A stretch of 64,000 nt of DNA. It comes from Eunapius fragilis (lineage: Eukaryota > Porifera > Demospongiae > Spongillida > Spongillidae). Shown here piece after piece: positions 1-18,300 of this stretch; the stretch's first letter is position 1, and each line of letters opens with the position of its first letter. The translations under genes and the position numbers were made by a program. The stretch lies in contig OY811991.1 of NCBI GenBank assembly GCA_963681505.1, forward strand, positions 1,305,501-1,369,500, given 5' to 3'. The notes beneath the pieces are model-generated. The model worked only from the letters and a program-made list of their open reading frames with translations, searched no databases and had not been told where the DNA came from.

Positions 1-1858
1 CACCCTCTGCCTCCCCCACCTCTAGACCTTACCACCACATGAGCAGGTCACCCTCTGCCTCCCCCACCTCTAGACCTTACCTCCACATGAGCAGGTCACC
101 CTCTATCTCCCCCACATCTAGACCTTACCACCACATGAGCAGGTCACCCTCTGCCTCCCCCACCTCTAGACCTTACCACCACATGAGCAGGTCACCCTCT
201 ATCTCCCCCACCTCTAGACCTTACCACCACATGAGCAGGTCACCCTCTGCCTCCCCCACCTCTAGACCTTACCACCACATGAGCAGGTCACCCTCTGCCT
301 CCCCCACCTCTAGACTTTACCACCACATGAGCAGGTCACCCTCTGCCTCCCCCACCTCTAGACCTTACCACCACATGAGCAGGTCACCCTCTATCTCCCC
401 CACATCTAGACCTTACCTCCACATGAGCAGGTCACCCTCTATCTCCCCCACATCTAGACCTTACCACCACATGAGCAGGTCACCCTCTGCCTCCCCCACC
501 TCTAGACCTTACCACCACATGAGCAGGTCACCTCTGTCTCCTCCACCTGTAGACCTTACCACCACATGAGCAGGTCACCCTCTGCCTCCCCCACCTGTAG
601 ACCTTACCACCACATGAGCAGGTCACCCTCTGCCTCCCCCACCTCTAGACTTTACCACCACATGAGCAGGTCACCCTCTGCCTCCCCCACCTCTAGACCT
701 TACCACCACATGAGCAGGTCACCCTATGCCTCCCCCACCTCTAGACCTTACCACCACATTAGCAGGTCACCCTCTGCCTCCCCCACATCTAGACCTTACC
801 ACCACATGAGCAGGTCACCTCTGCCTCCCCCACCTCTAGACCTTACCACCACATGAGGAGGTCACCTCTGCCTCCCCCACCTCTAGACCTTACCACCACA
901 TGAGCAGGTCACCCTCTGCCTCCCCCACATCTAGACCTTACCACCACATGAGCAGGTCACCCTCTATCTCCCCCACATCTAGACCTTACCACCCAATGAG
1001 CAGGTCACCCTATGCCTCCCGAACCTCTAGACCTTACCTCCACATGAGCAGGTCACCCTCTATCTCCCCCACATCTAGACCTTACCACCACATGAGCAGG
1101 TCACCCTCTGCCTCCCCCACATCTAGACCTTACCACCACATGAGCAGGTCACCCTCTGCCTCCCCCACCTCTAGACCTTACCACCACATGAGCAGGTCAC
1201 CCTCTGCCTCCCCCACCTCTAGACCTTACCACCACATGAGCAGGTCACCCTCTGCCTCCCCCACCTCTAGACCTTACCTCCACATGAGCAGGTCACCCTC
1301 TATCTCCCCCACATCTAGACCTTACCACCACATGAGCAGGTCACCCTCTGCCTCCCCCACCTCTAGACCTTACCACCACATGAGCAGGTCACCCTATGCC
1401 TCCCCCACCTCTAGACCTTACCACCACATGAGCAGGTCACCCTCTGCCTCCCCCACATCTAGACCTTACCACCACATGAGCAGGTCACCCTCTGCCTCCC
1501 CCACCTCTAGACCTTACCACCACATGAGGAGGTCACCTCTGCCTCCCCCACCTCTAGACCTTACCACCACATGAGCAGGTCACCCTCTGCCTCCCCCACA
1601 TCTAGACCTTACCACCACATGAGCAGGTCACCCTCTGCCTCCCCCACCTCTAGACCTTACCACCACATGAGCAGGTCACCCTCTGCCTCCCCCACCTCTA
1701 GACCTTACCACCACATGAGCAGGTCACCCTCTGCCTCCCCCACCTCTAGACCTTACCACCACATGAGCAGGTCACCCTCTGCCTCCCCCACCTCTAGACC
1801 TTACCACCACATCAGCAGGTTACCCTCTATCTCCCCCACATCTAGACCTTACCATCAC
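1..1858. repeat. 48-bp minisatellite array, about 38 copies
   Basis: Head-to-tail copies of a 48-bp unit built around CCCCCACCTCTAGACCTTAC and ACATGAGCAGGTCACCCTCT. Because 48 is a multiple of three, the plus strand reads as a repeated 16-residue Ser/Pro/Arg-rich peptide over long stretches. The frame is broken wherever a unit has lost one C (near 531, 817, 866 and 1536), and every break leads straight to TGA, so a real coding role is unlikely. On the minus strand each unit holds GGTAAGGT, which resembles a splice donor. The array starts at or before the window edge. Confidence 0.95.
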
Positions 1859-2074
1859 GTGATGCTGGCATCTCTCCAGTCTCTGCACCAGCTGGTCTTT
1901 GCTCTTGGATGAGTGCATCTGAAAATAAATGGACCCACTGATTCAAGACATGGTATCTGTAAGGGCTTCTATGTAAGGGCTTCTATGCTGAGGACTCCCT
2001 GGGCAAGAGAGTTTCTATCACTTTAAAAATGCATATTTCCTGAGGACAATAATAGCCGATCAGGTGAGCCACTA

Positions 2075-2079
<5 letters not shown>

Positions 2080-2153
<74 letters not shown>

Positions 2154-2207
2154 TGTATGTGCGTGTGTATACATGTGTATGTGTGTGTGCATGAGTGTGT
2201 ATGTGCA
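2080..2207. repeat. (GT)n microsatellite
   Basis: Long uninterrupted GT run that decays into GTAT-type variants at its right end. Confidence 0.97.
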
Positions 2208-2543
2208 TGTGTTAATGGTGACTACCACAAATCACATCAATGACTACAGCCATTAATCAAACTAATAATTACAGTCCTAACCACATTATTAACTACAGCC
2301 ATTTAAAATGGCTGGTCACTAATCACATTACTAACCATAACCAATAACCATATTACCAATTACAGCCACACCACAACCATGGAAACCACACCCACTAAGC
2401 ACCACCCACTGACATTCACAGCCACCTAAGTCCACTGGCATGTTTACATGGCAGCATTTCTGAGAACATGCACACATACCATCTGATGCTTAAAACAGAA
2501 CTTTGAGGATCTAAATATTCATTACCATGACGACAAAGCTCAC
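2208..2543. other. non-coding spacer or intron, 3' of the CARD-like exon
   Basis: Short diverged repeats of the type AACCACATTA, CTAATCACATTA and AACCACACCC. I see no coding signal. It lies just downstream of the donor of the CARD-like exon on the minus strand and is probably its intron. Confidence 0.4.
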
Positions 2544-2817
2544 CTACAGTGTCAGCCATTGCACTGCCAAGCCCCTTTAGATACGGCAATGCTCTCAGCA
2601 CATCAGCAAACACATAGAATGTCTGTGGGTCGGCCATGACACTGGCCTCCACAGCATTTATGAGCACCTCATTCTTCCTCTGTGTGATCAGGTGCGTCTG
2701 AATCTTGTCCCTCACAGTTCGAGATATCACATTCTTCGAGTACAGAGTGCCTGCAATATCCTCGGGGTCCTGAATGGAGCCCACCAGATCACTGTAGTGT
2801 CTTTGCAAAGCAAGTAC
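2544..2817 (-). CDS. exon of a CARD/death-fold-like domain protein (partial gene)
   Basis: On the minus strand an open 274-nt exon lies between a TTTCAGTGCAG acceptor and a strong GTAG|GTGAGC donor. It encodes about 91 residues beginning VLALQRHYSDLVGSIQDPED and ending GLGSAMADTV. The spacing of hydrophobic residues, a run LVGSIQ..DIAGTLYSKNVIS...RDKIQ followed by NEVLINAVEASV and FYVFADVLRAL, matches the six-helix CARD/death-domain pattern that is expanded in sponges. Such domains act as adaptors in caspase, NF-kB or NLR signalling. No effector domain is visible, so the partner cannot be named. Flanking exons were not identified: upstream ones would lie between 2818 and 5009, downstream ones below 2544. 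The family call is from pattern recognition only. Confidence 0.5.
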
Positions 2818-3172
2818 CTGCACTGAAACTGGTTGGCACATGGAACAAGCTATAAATATTTATAGTTGCCATGGTGATAATTATACACTCCTCCACATAA
2901 CCCCCTCCTCCCTCCACCTAACCCCTCCCCCATCTACAGACTGCATTTTTGTTTCTGCTTACATGACTGATTAACATTACATTAAGTATTGCTCACTATA
3001 GGAGTTTTTTTCCCTATGTTCTCATACTTTTATTTGCTGGGGTACACTTGTGTCCTCTTCACCAACATCACTGGTCATTACAATAGATTGGCCCAATTGC
3101 TTTGTGTACATTTGCACAAAGACTTCACAACAGTTAGGTATGTTTATACATGCCCCACCACCTGGATTCACC

Positions 3173-3175
<3 letters not shown>

Positions 3176-3262
<87 letters not shown>
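3176..3262. repeat. (GT)n microsatellite
   Basis: About 43 uninterrupted GT repeats. Confidence 0.97.
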
Positions 3263-3264
<2 letters not shown>

Positions 3265-3403
3265 AGCTGAAAATGTATACGCGTATTCCTTAGCTGTTAA
3301 AATAATTATTATAATTTAATTACCATACACATCATAGTAGCTTATGCTATATGTGTACGCATGTAATAGTGATGTCACGACCCCTCCAAGCAAATGTTTT
3401 CTG

Positions 3404-3641
3404 CAGCGGCGGATCCAGGGAGGGGGCACTCGGGGCACGTGCCCCACCCCCCACCCCCCCACCCCACCCCCATTCCATTTATAAATTTCATAACTTTTCG
3501 GGCGGCATTTTATAATAATAGCTGCACGCTTGCGCTGCCTATTGATATCCGCACGCATGAACTCTACTACTGTACTATATCCCGGGCTCCACGATACGCG
3601 ATCATACCCCCCCCCCCCCCTAAAACCTGGATCCGCCGCTG
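3404..3641. mobile_element. non-autonomous CAG..CTG TIR element, 5-bp TSD (copy 1)
   Basis: Terminal inverted repeats CAGCGGCGGATCCAGG and CCTGGATCCGCCGCTG, flanked on both sides by TTCTG (3399-3403 and 3642-3646). G-rich sequence follows the left end and a C-run precedes the right end. No coding capacity. Same family as 21736-21951, 27108-27411 and 33715-33894. Confidence 0.85.
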
Positions 3642-4287
3642 TTCTGTGCCTGTTTTGTATTCAAATGAGACTTACCACCACGTTGTCTGCTCATATTTAG
3701 AATTGTTCCTCCAATGGGTCCTAAAGGAGAAAAGAAGCAATTTTGAATATCGAAACTTGACCTCGCGCGCGAGAGGGCGTGGCCACAAAAGTTTTCGAAC
3801 AACGGCTCAAATCTACGCATCTAGGTGTATACATAAGCCTGTTGTTTCTAGGCGGTACAGCATACCTTCAAATTGGCTTGTGCTACATATGATTCAGTGC
3901 TCCGACAAAACAGAATTCTATACTATATTGTTTTTTTAATTTTTTAAAATTCAAATTATTAAATAAAAAGTAGCAAGTCCATGATTCAATTTAGAAACTA
4001 ATTTTGTTTACTTCTCGTAAATTTACCGTGTCAGGTCGCGCATTGCAGTTCGATTGGATCGAGATCCTAATTGTCTTTTGTTTCTAATATGACCTCTATG
4101 TATCACGCATAGTTCTTGCCATGTTAATTGTTGTACTTCTTTTCAGTTTCAGTGTATCCCTCATTTCAAGTCACAAGCATATTATCCATCGTGTATTTGA
4201 TACGCAACTATTATAATTACTCCACGATCGCATGTCTTTCACGATCCTTGTGATCTGTACTAAATTTGTTGGTTAGAGCCAACGCTC

Positions 4288-4440
4288 TGCCAGATCCCGA
4301 GGCTTTCCCACCACTTGGGGGGGGGGGCAAGGGGTTATACATGTCTTGGATCCCGACCACTTGGGGGGCAAGGGGTTATACATGTCTTGGATCCCGAGGC
4401 TTTCCCACCACTTGTGGGGCAAGGGGTTATACATGTCTTG
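4288..4440. repeat. three tandem copies of a ~58-bp unit
   Basis: Three diverged copies sharing GGCAAGGGGTTATACATGTC and CGAGGCTTTCCCACCACTTG; the middle copy is shortened. Confidence 0.8.
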
Positions 4441-4918
4441 AACTTGTAATGAGCTTTTTAATAATAACACGTTCGATGGTACGATACATGGTGCTGTGAT
4501 GCATAGCAATAAAATTACCACCCAATAATAAGAAACAGACTCCTGTATCCTGGATTAAAATTCAACTTTACAACAGCAAGCTCTGATAAACTCCAAATCT
4601 TTTTAAAGTTTAAGTCATAGATTAAGCTAACTCCGTCAGTCATTCAGTTTAATGTTGCCATGGCTGCTAACCATAAACAATGCACGATTCATTGATGTCA
4701 GTCATTCAGTGACAATACAATGCATAGGTGGGTATGGTGAATGTAGAACACAGAGGTACATGCAACACATACACATACAGCATAAACACTTTACACACCA
4801 AGCAGTGCACAGTAAACCATTACAGGTTCAAGCCTGCTTGTCGAAGCTCAAATTCAATGACCTAAGGATCAAACAAAGCAAGAAAAAATTTCCAGTACAC
4901 AGCACAAATAAGGCAACT

Positions 4919-4920
<2 letters not shown>

Positions 4921-4972
<52 letters not shown>
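4921..4972. repeat. (GT)n microsatellite
   Basis: Pure GT run just past the stop codon of the MTBP gene, so within or just after its 3' UTR. Confidence 0.95.
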
Positions 4973-4973
<1 letters not shown>

Positions 4974-5009
4974 CGGAGGAGAGGAACACATATACACACA
5001 GTGTAAGTA

Positions 5010-11241
<6,232 letters not shown>

Positions 11242-11852
11242 AGCATTTTAAAACGTGGGCTATTCACACCAACTTTTGTTCCCGGGGTTGGCCCGCAAAG
11301 TTGCTATCAAGCTCTTCGTCGAGAGCCTGTATGGCCTTCTCGAGTGGTTCCAACGTCCGCACGTGCGCTCCGACTCCGACCCCTTCCGCGCTTCTCCTGT
11401 GGTTGCCTCTTGTGTGTTGTCTGGGACCGGCAGCGGGAGGAGGCGTGGCCTCCGAGAAGCAGGTCCACTCCGCTCCTAGCGGGTGACACGTCTGTGAAGG
11501 GGCGGGTTAAGAGGATACGGGCAGGAGAGCCAGAGGGGGAGGGGGTTGGTGTGCATACGGATTGAATAGGTTTGTCAGCAACCAAGGCGAAGGTGGTCGA
11601 GGTTAGACCGAGCTGCGAAGACTTCAAAGCATTGGCGAGTTTGATGAAGAATGCGTGCAAATGCTTTAGGGAATCTGCATGGCGGGGTTATGTCAATTAG
11701 TGTGTGCGTGTTCCTTCAACGCGCAGACTTAGGAGCATACCTTTCTGGTGTCCCCCTGGTATCACCACGATGATGCCGTGAAAACCTCGTAGGCTGCATG
11801 CACTCATTTGCAACCTCGTCCCCACGAAATTATTGTTGTTTAGACCGCCAGA
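11242..11852. other. 5' flank of the MTBP gene; possible additional exon
   Basis: GC-richer than its surroundings, as expected near a promoter. Both strands have open stretches of 60-120 codons. On the minus strand 11282-11380 reads LEPLEKAIQALDEELDSNF, which looks protein-like but ends in a stop, and 11560-11660 could be a first exon starting MHAFFIKLANALKSSQL. I could not connect either to the MTBP exons by a consistent splice. Confidence 0.3.
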
Positions 11853-12316
11853 TCTAGATAGGGTTTGCATCCGTCGGTAAATTAACTATTCGGACTCCGA
11901 AATCCGATAATTTTTTTTCCCGGATTCTGGTATCCGTACTATCCGGTTTTTATCCGGATTTCATAACAGCTACATGCAATGATATCGATGCACACCATGT
12001 GCTCTCAAATTTCTAATGTATGACATATAACTTATATCAGTGCCATGCATTAAGAATATACAATACTCTAAGGTATGCATGCACCACCAATGAGCACAAG
12101 TATGAATTGATCGAAGCGAGAGAAAGAATTGAAAGTGGATATGTTACGGCCCGTTTTAAAACGGGTCGACCCAATTTAAAGCGGGTTAACCCATTTCCAA
12201 GCCGGTCGACCGGCTTTAAAACGGGCTAATTAATTGTTATAAGAACACGTGGTTTACAATTTCTAAGTGTGCGTTTCTCAGTTCAGTTGCATTTTTTTTT
12301 GGCATTTGGCTATGAA

Positions 12317-12529
12317 ATGGATATGTACGATCGAGAGAAGGAGTTTGGAGCCTTTTCTGCCGAGAGGTTTTCCTCCAATGATAGAGGAACTAGCGGTGTA
12401 GTTTACAAAGACTTAGGAGACAAAACTAAAACTGCCATAAAAGACCCATCGTCTGTTGACAAGAACTTGCGCTTCTTTGTTAAGAAGAAAGGATTCCAGA
12501 TTCTGAACATCCCTATAGTCTACGACTAG
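12317..12529 (+). pseudogene. short open frame of unknown origin in the outer element
   Basis: Reads MDMYDREKEFGAFSAERFSS and ends in a stop after VKKKGFQILNIPIVYD; about 70 codons. Acidic/basic composition looks protein-like, but I recognise no family. It is probably an exon remnant of the autonomous parent of the outer element. Confidence 0.3.
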
Positions 12530-12637
12530 GAGCTCGCGTTGTTCTTGTTCCAGTAAAAGAGCAGTACTTCTCACTAAATTGTTTGTCAGTTGTAGACGAC
12601 TATTGATGCATGTTGTTGCCATTCATCGCACACTGAC

Positions 12638-12830
12638 ATGAGAAAGCATTTGTTGCATTGCTTGATGCAGAATGAAATGGACCTTTTTAATGGGGAGATG
12701 TTAAAAAGGAAAAAGATGGTAAAGGAGACACAGCTACTTGAAATCATCTGTACATGTCGGAGCATAGGTACATGGTGGAATGCGACGTTTGCAAGGAATG
12801 GTTCCATCAAGGGTGTATAACTGTACAGAA
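12638..12830 (+). pseudogene. broken Ulp1 C-terminus plus PHD finger relic
   Basis: Frame one reads MRKHLLHCLMQNEMDLFNGE...ICTCRS; then the frame shifts and continues YMVECDVCKEWFHQGC. MRxHLLHCL followed by a Cys4-His-Cys3-type zinc finger (CTC..., ECDVCKEWFHQGC) is the usual C-terminal arrangement of transposon-encoded Ulp1 proteases with a PHD finger. The frameshift inside the finger shows that this copy is dead. Confidence 0.6.
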
Positions 12831-13310
12831 AATGTTTGGAACACGCCTTCAACACCATGGATGTATGATTCATGCAAGGATAAATAACAATTCACAAACT
12901 AAACTTAGTAAAATGTACTCAAGGAACTTTCCTTTTTAGATCTCAAGGAACTTGCCTTTTTAGATCTGTTTTTTGTGTGCGCTCGTCGTTATTTTAATTT
13001 GCTGCATGCTCATTAAAATTTCTGAATCTATACACTGTTGACTGATCCAGTTACCGGCACCCGGTTTCAAAACCGGTGAACCCGCTTTAAAACGGGTCAG
13101 TTTTGCATATTGGTTTTTAAATCGGTCGACCCATTTTAGAACCGGTTGACCGGTGTCACGGAATAGATTATCCCCCAATAAATTCATCCCCCGGATAATC
13201 TATTCCAGAATAGATTATCCCCCTAGGATAAATTATTCCGGAATAGTTTATCATCCCTTGGAATAGATTAACCCCCTTTATAAAACGCTCACTCGTGTCC
13301 TTTATAACGG

Positions 13311-15267
13311 ATGGATGTAAAAGAATACGACGAAATTGTTCGGTTCCTTGAAAGCAAAGACAGTGAGCAGCGAAATTGGCCTCGGGATGTGTTGGAGTCA
13401 AAAGGTGGCAAAGATGCTAAAAGGGCTTATCGACAGAAATGTGAGGGTTTCATAACCGAAGATGGCTTGCTTTTCAAGACAAAAAGGCGGAAGAAAGGGC
13501 TGACGTCTGTACGGGAGGAAGAAAGGTATCGAGTTGTTACGGTTGACGAGAAGGTTAGACTGCTTGACACCGTTCACAAAGATCCAGCAGGCGGTCACTT
13601 TGGAGTTCATAAAACGTACGTTGTATTATACGTTATGAATTGGTTTCACTATATACATGAGTATCCATCTACTAGCATGCATGTAAAATCATGAGATAAA
13701 TCCTATTAAAGATTGTTATTTGATTTAAATCTATGCTCTAACTTGTATAGCAGCATAGGAATTTGCTATATTGCCTTTCTTTTAATTTGAAGCAATCACT
13801 GGTAATTACTTTCTGATGTGCTTCTTCACTTCATACATGCATGTATGTAGGCAAGAGAAGGTGGCTGAACGATACTATTGGAAGGGAATGGCCTCAGATA
13901 TTGCTAACTATTGCAGCACTTGTCTAGTGTGTCAAAGACAGAACAAGATGCCAAAAAAAACTTCAGAACTGCATCCTGTTGGTGTCCCAAACCATGCATT
14001 TGCACAATGGGGAATGGACCTGGTGGGTCCACTTTCTGGTGCAAATGAATGTTCTCTTATGGTTCTAACAGAATATCTAACAAAGTGGGCTGAAGTGTAT
14101 CCTATACCGAATAAACAAGCAACAACTGTGTTCAAATGCCTCAAAAAGGTGATAGGGAGGTTTGGAGTTCCAGAGACAATCATATCAGACCAGGGGCGTG
14201 AATTTTGTAATGAGTTGAATGACAATTTTTGCAAAAGCTTTGGTATCTCAAGAAGAATCTGTACAGCGTATCATCCTCAAAGTAATGGTCTTACAGAACG
14301 GTTCAATCAAACAATTTGTGGTTGTTTAAGTAAGTTTTCTGATGGTGGTAAACTCAATTGGGAAGATGATTTGGATCTGATCTTGCTGGGTTATCGCTCA
14401 TCCATTCAGTCATCTACGTTATACTCTCCATTTGAACTTGTTTATGGCGTGAAAGCCAGGCTACCTATAGAATTAGATTTGCCTATGCACACGTATCAAG
14501 GAGATGAAGGTATTGAAGCTATGGAAAAGGTGGTGCAAAACTTAAAAATAGTTAGTGAGAAGCGTATAGATGTTCATAAAAATATTAAGCTTGCGCAAGC
14601 TACACAAAAAAGACAATATGATAGAAGATGTAGCCAAAATGTATGTTTCAAGGTAGGAGATGAAGTATGGTATGCAAATTCTAGGAGAGACACAAGAAAG
14701 GGTGATAAATTGTCTATGAAAAGGCTTGGTCCAGTGTGTATTTCAAAGGCATGTGGGAAGAATACCTATTTACTGACTGGTTTAAAAAGGAGATATCATT
14801 CAGATCAGTTAGAACATGTAAAGAGGGCTAAAGCTGTTAGTAATGAGACACAAAATTTGAAATCTGAAGTTGCTGAGTGTCAAAATGTGACACAGTCTGG
14901 AACCAAAGTTGTTATCCACAATGCACAAGAATCTGGTCAAGAGGCAAAGCATGAGAAGAAATTATCTGTGGTTGGTATCAAAGGACAGGTCATCGAAAAT
15001 GAGCCATTGCATAAACATGTAGAATTGCAGGTTGGAGATGAGGTGATGTACACTCTTGCAAGTAGGAATACCTCAAAACTTGATAAAAAGTATGGCCCTG
15101 CTGTTATATCTAAAGTATGCGAGGATGATACGTACTATCTGTCTGGTCTAAAAAGAAAGTACCATCTGAATCAATTGGAAAAGGTCAATATTTCTATACC
15201 TTCTTCTAAAAAGGTTTGTCATTTTGATCACGACATGCAGTGTATGTATTCAATTGAACATGTCTAA
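13311..15267 (+). CDS. Ginger1 integrase-type transposase with two GPY/F modules
   Basis: Two exons: 13311-13615, then 13851 onwards after a canonical GT/AG intron; the end is at stop 15265-15267 or at a donor near 15213 or 15241. Start ATGGATGTAAAAG lies just inside the left terminal repeat. The first exon carries a basic N-terminus and the His part of an H2C2 zinc finger (HKDPAGGH); the second supplies CSTCLVC. The catalytic core has D (WGMDLVGP), D (ISDQGREF) and E (GLTERFNQ), with exactly 35 residues between the last two, a perfect D,D35E integrase. The C-terminus has two successive GPY/F-like modules: VGDEVWY...RLGPVCISKACG (about 14656-14830) and VGDEVMY...KKYGPAVISKVC (about 15030-15190). 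It cuts and joins transposon ends in the nucleus. No reverse transcriptase or protease accompanies it, which excludes a normal LTR retrotransposon. Confidence 0.88.
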
Positions 15268-15312
15268 AATCACATTTTTCTTTGTTTCTTTTACTATTAT
15301 ATGTACAACAAA

Positions 15313-18300
15313 GGCATTGCTGTCTATAGGAAAGCCTTCAGCAATTGAAACTTTACATCATGTTCTTAAGCAGAATTGTGACAGTAGTCATGCTGTATTA
15401 ATGAGAAACATAAACAAATTCGGCTTGCAAGTTTGCATAAACATACCTGCAGATGGAAACTGCTTGTTTAGTGCTGTATGTGATCAACTGATGAGAGTAG
15501 TTGGTCAACGCAAGCGTCATCTAAAACTTAGAGAAGAAGTAGTGAATTTTATGAAGAGCAATTCTACAACAGTAAGTTTCACAAGTTGAATTGATGCATA
15601 CAGCATGCATGGTGTGTCTGATTTTGCAGCCAGAAGGGATTCCCCTTTTCAACTTTGTTGACTCAAGGTCAGTTGAATCATGGGAGTCATACCTGTTGAA
15701 CATGAGCAAATATGGAACATGGGGTACGCATTTGGAACTACAGGCATTGTCCAACATGTTGAGTGTTACCTTCTGCCTGGTGACAAACAGCAGTGTTGAC
15801 GAACAATCAATGGTGTGGATCAATCCCTTTAGTACAGGGGAAACACTGGTCGATTCACCAGTGTTAATACTTGGTTGTGAGATGGAGTTTCATTTCCATA
15901 GCCTGTCACAAATTCAACCTACCAATTTGCATTCCCATGAACAAACTAAGCAGCCATCAGACCAAACCCTCAAATGTTATACTAGCTCCAATTCCTTCAA
16001 TGAGGTGAAAAGTGGTAAGGTATAAGAGTGTAACATATTGTATGTTATTCTTTATTCATTGTTAGATTCACATTTTGGAACAGTCACAAAAATAGCTTCT
16101 GAAGAACTGGAATTTACAATCTGTGATACTAGCTGTGAGGCAGAAAATGGTAAGAAGGATTACTTTGACATACGTATTGACTTAAATGAATTAATACAGT
16201 ATAACCTGCCTGTGGAAATAGAGAATCGACAGTATTGTATCTGTATGCAAATTAAAAAAATTGGAAATGATAGAAATCATTCACATCTAATCACCAGAAC
16301 CCATGATAAAGACAAACTCAGGAACACAGCATTTTGTGATGAAATCTGACTTTCAGCAGCTATTGAATGGAGAGTGTATTGGAGATAATGTAAGTACCAA
16401 GAGTAAATAGCAATGAAACATTTATTATTTTCTAACATTATGGCACACTAGATCATCAACTTCTTTTTCCATATGCTTGAAATTGAAGACAGAGCAGTTA
16501 GTGCACACAATGTCATATACATTGCTATGATTTCAATCATTTCTTTCATCATAAACTACAGCTGAATGATACTTCTGGAAAGTGCATAAGATGTCTAAAC
16601 TCCTTTGTGTTCACAATGTTGTCAGAAGAGAATGGCTATTCTTTGCATAGAATATCATCCTTGTTTGAGGTATAGTTATAGTTTTCATAAAATCGGTTTA
16701 ATGAGTATAAATTCTTTAGACCAACAGTATCTTTGAGTATAGCTATATTTTAATATCATGCAATATTCCTGGTCACTGGTTCCTTGCTGTAAGTGAGCTT
16801 CAGTGTTTTTCATTTACATCTTGACTGTGGTATCAACTATAGGTAATAGAAGTACAAAATAGATGTGTGAAACTGTATGATTCTGTTTTTGAATCAATTC
16901 AAGGCAATGCTATCACTGTTTTACGGTAATTGGTATTGACATTGGAAAATATATAATGTTGTCAGTTATACATGCAGCAACTTCTTGTTGCAAGAGCAAT
17001 CACGACAAAGATCTTTCAGAACATCTGATGATCCTTGGGTCTTTTCACTTCACAAGGTAAAAGAAATTTATATTTTCATGTTATGCATTTACATAAGTAT
17101 TGTTTTCGAAGAATCCTAGTCTCAAACAAAACAGCATCTATGACTGTGGTGTTTTTGTTTGCAAGGTAATCATTTATATGTGAATAAGTAGTAACAGCCA
17201 TTTACATTCACCTGCATGTAGTTTGGTGATTGTATAGTAAAGAAGAGTCCTCTAAATTTTCCAGTAAGTAGTTTACTTGTTGTGCTGTATGGAACTAATA
17301 TGTATTAAATACATGAGTTATACCTTGTAATAGACAAAAAGCATCGTAATTTGCTCCTGGCTTGCATTACGGCTGATGGAGAGGTGACACAAATCAACAA
17401 TATGCAATCAAAAGATATGTAGTTACTTGCACTAATGCACACAACAGTCCATCTTCAGTGGTCAATATCAATGATAAAACAGAACAGTTCATTCTGAACC
17501 AGTGTTCCACAGGAGCCTTGCTAGATGTTAAAGCTTCTATTGAAAAGGTACCATTATTACAAATTGTCATGAACGCATCTGATTTTGAACTTTTTTAACA
17601 GTTCACCAGTAGTTCTTGTGAAACAGGTAGTATGTTCTTGCTTTTATGTTACAAGAATTACTAGTAATGTAAACAAATTTTTTTAAAATCCACACAGTGA
17701 AGACATACACATACAAAAGTTTATTGCCAAAGTTCAACACACCACTGCCTGAGGAAATTAGTCCAGTTGATCCTTTACCTGAAAGGTGCTTTTATGAAAA
17801 ACATGCTAAGAATTTAAAGCTTTGGAAGAAACCACTTCCAGCATTCGTAGACAGGTAAACGTTAAAAATTGGAATACATTACATATTGATCTGCTGAACA
17901 TCTCCAGGGATCAGCACTTGTCTTTTGAAGATCTTGTACAATCTTGCCATGATTATGAGGTTAGAAATGTGTATATGTGCTGTTATTAACATGCACATCA
18001 CTTGTTAGGAACATCTGCGGCTGATTTGCAAAAACCTTGTGAAGTCAGGCTTCTTTGATGTTTACATTCAAGGAAAGCGTGATGGAGTGTTTAGCTCAAT
18101 AAATCCTACTGAGCTTAAGTCTCTCTTTAGAAAGTGGCCCATCATTAACTGCAAAGTGGTATGCTTAGTTATGCATTTATCAATTAGAAACTGTTAAATT
18201 CTTCGTGAAGGTTGATGCAGTTCAGCACTTTTTATATGGAATTGCCATTGATGAGGGATATGGAGGCAACAAAGCAAACATCCTTGCCTGGGATGTTCTG

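Larger units (their letters stand above)
2818..5009. other. intergenic or intronic stretch with repeats
   Basis: No convincing exon found. It contains a (GT)n run (3176-3262), a small TIR element (3404-3641), a 58-bp triplicate (4288-4440) and a second (GT)n run (4921-4972). 3650-4260 is AT-rich single-copy-looking sequence without a recognisable feature. Confidence 0.5.

Noticed and set aside
39..1912. Long open frames over the 48-bp array as a Ser/Pro/Arg-rich protein gene
   Set aside because: They arise from a repeat length divisible by three. Single-base losses end the frame repeatedly, and no splice sites or flanking exons connect the pieces.
13311..15267. LTR retrotransposon or retrovirus-like element
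   Set aside because: The integrase stands alone: no reverse transcriptase, RNase H, protease, gag or LTRs. Inverted ends and a 4-bp duplication fit Ginger1 instead.
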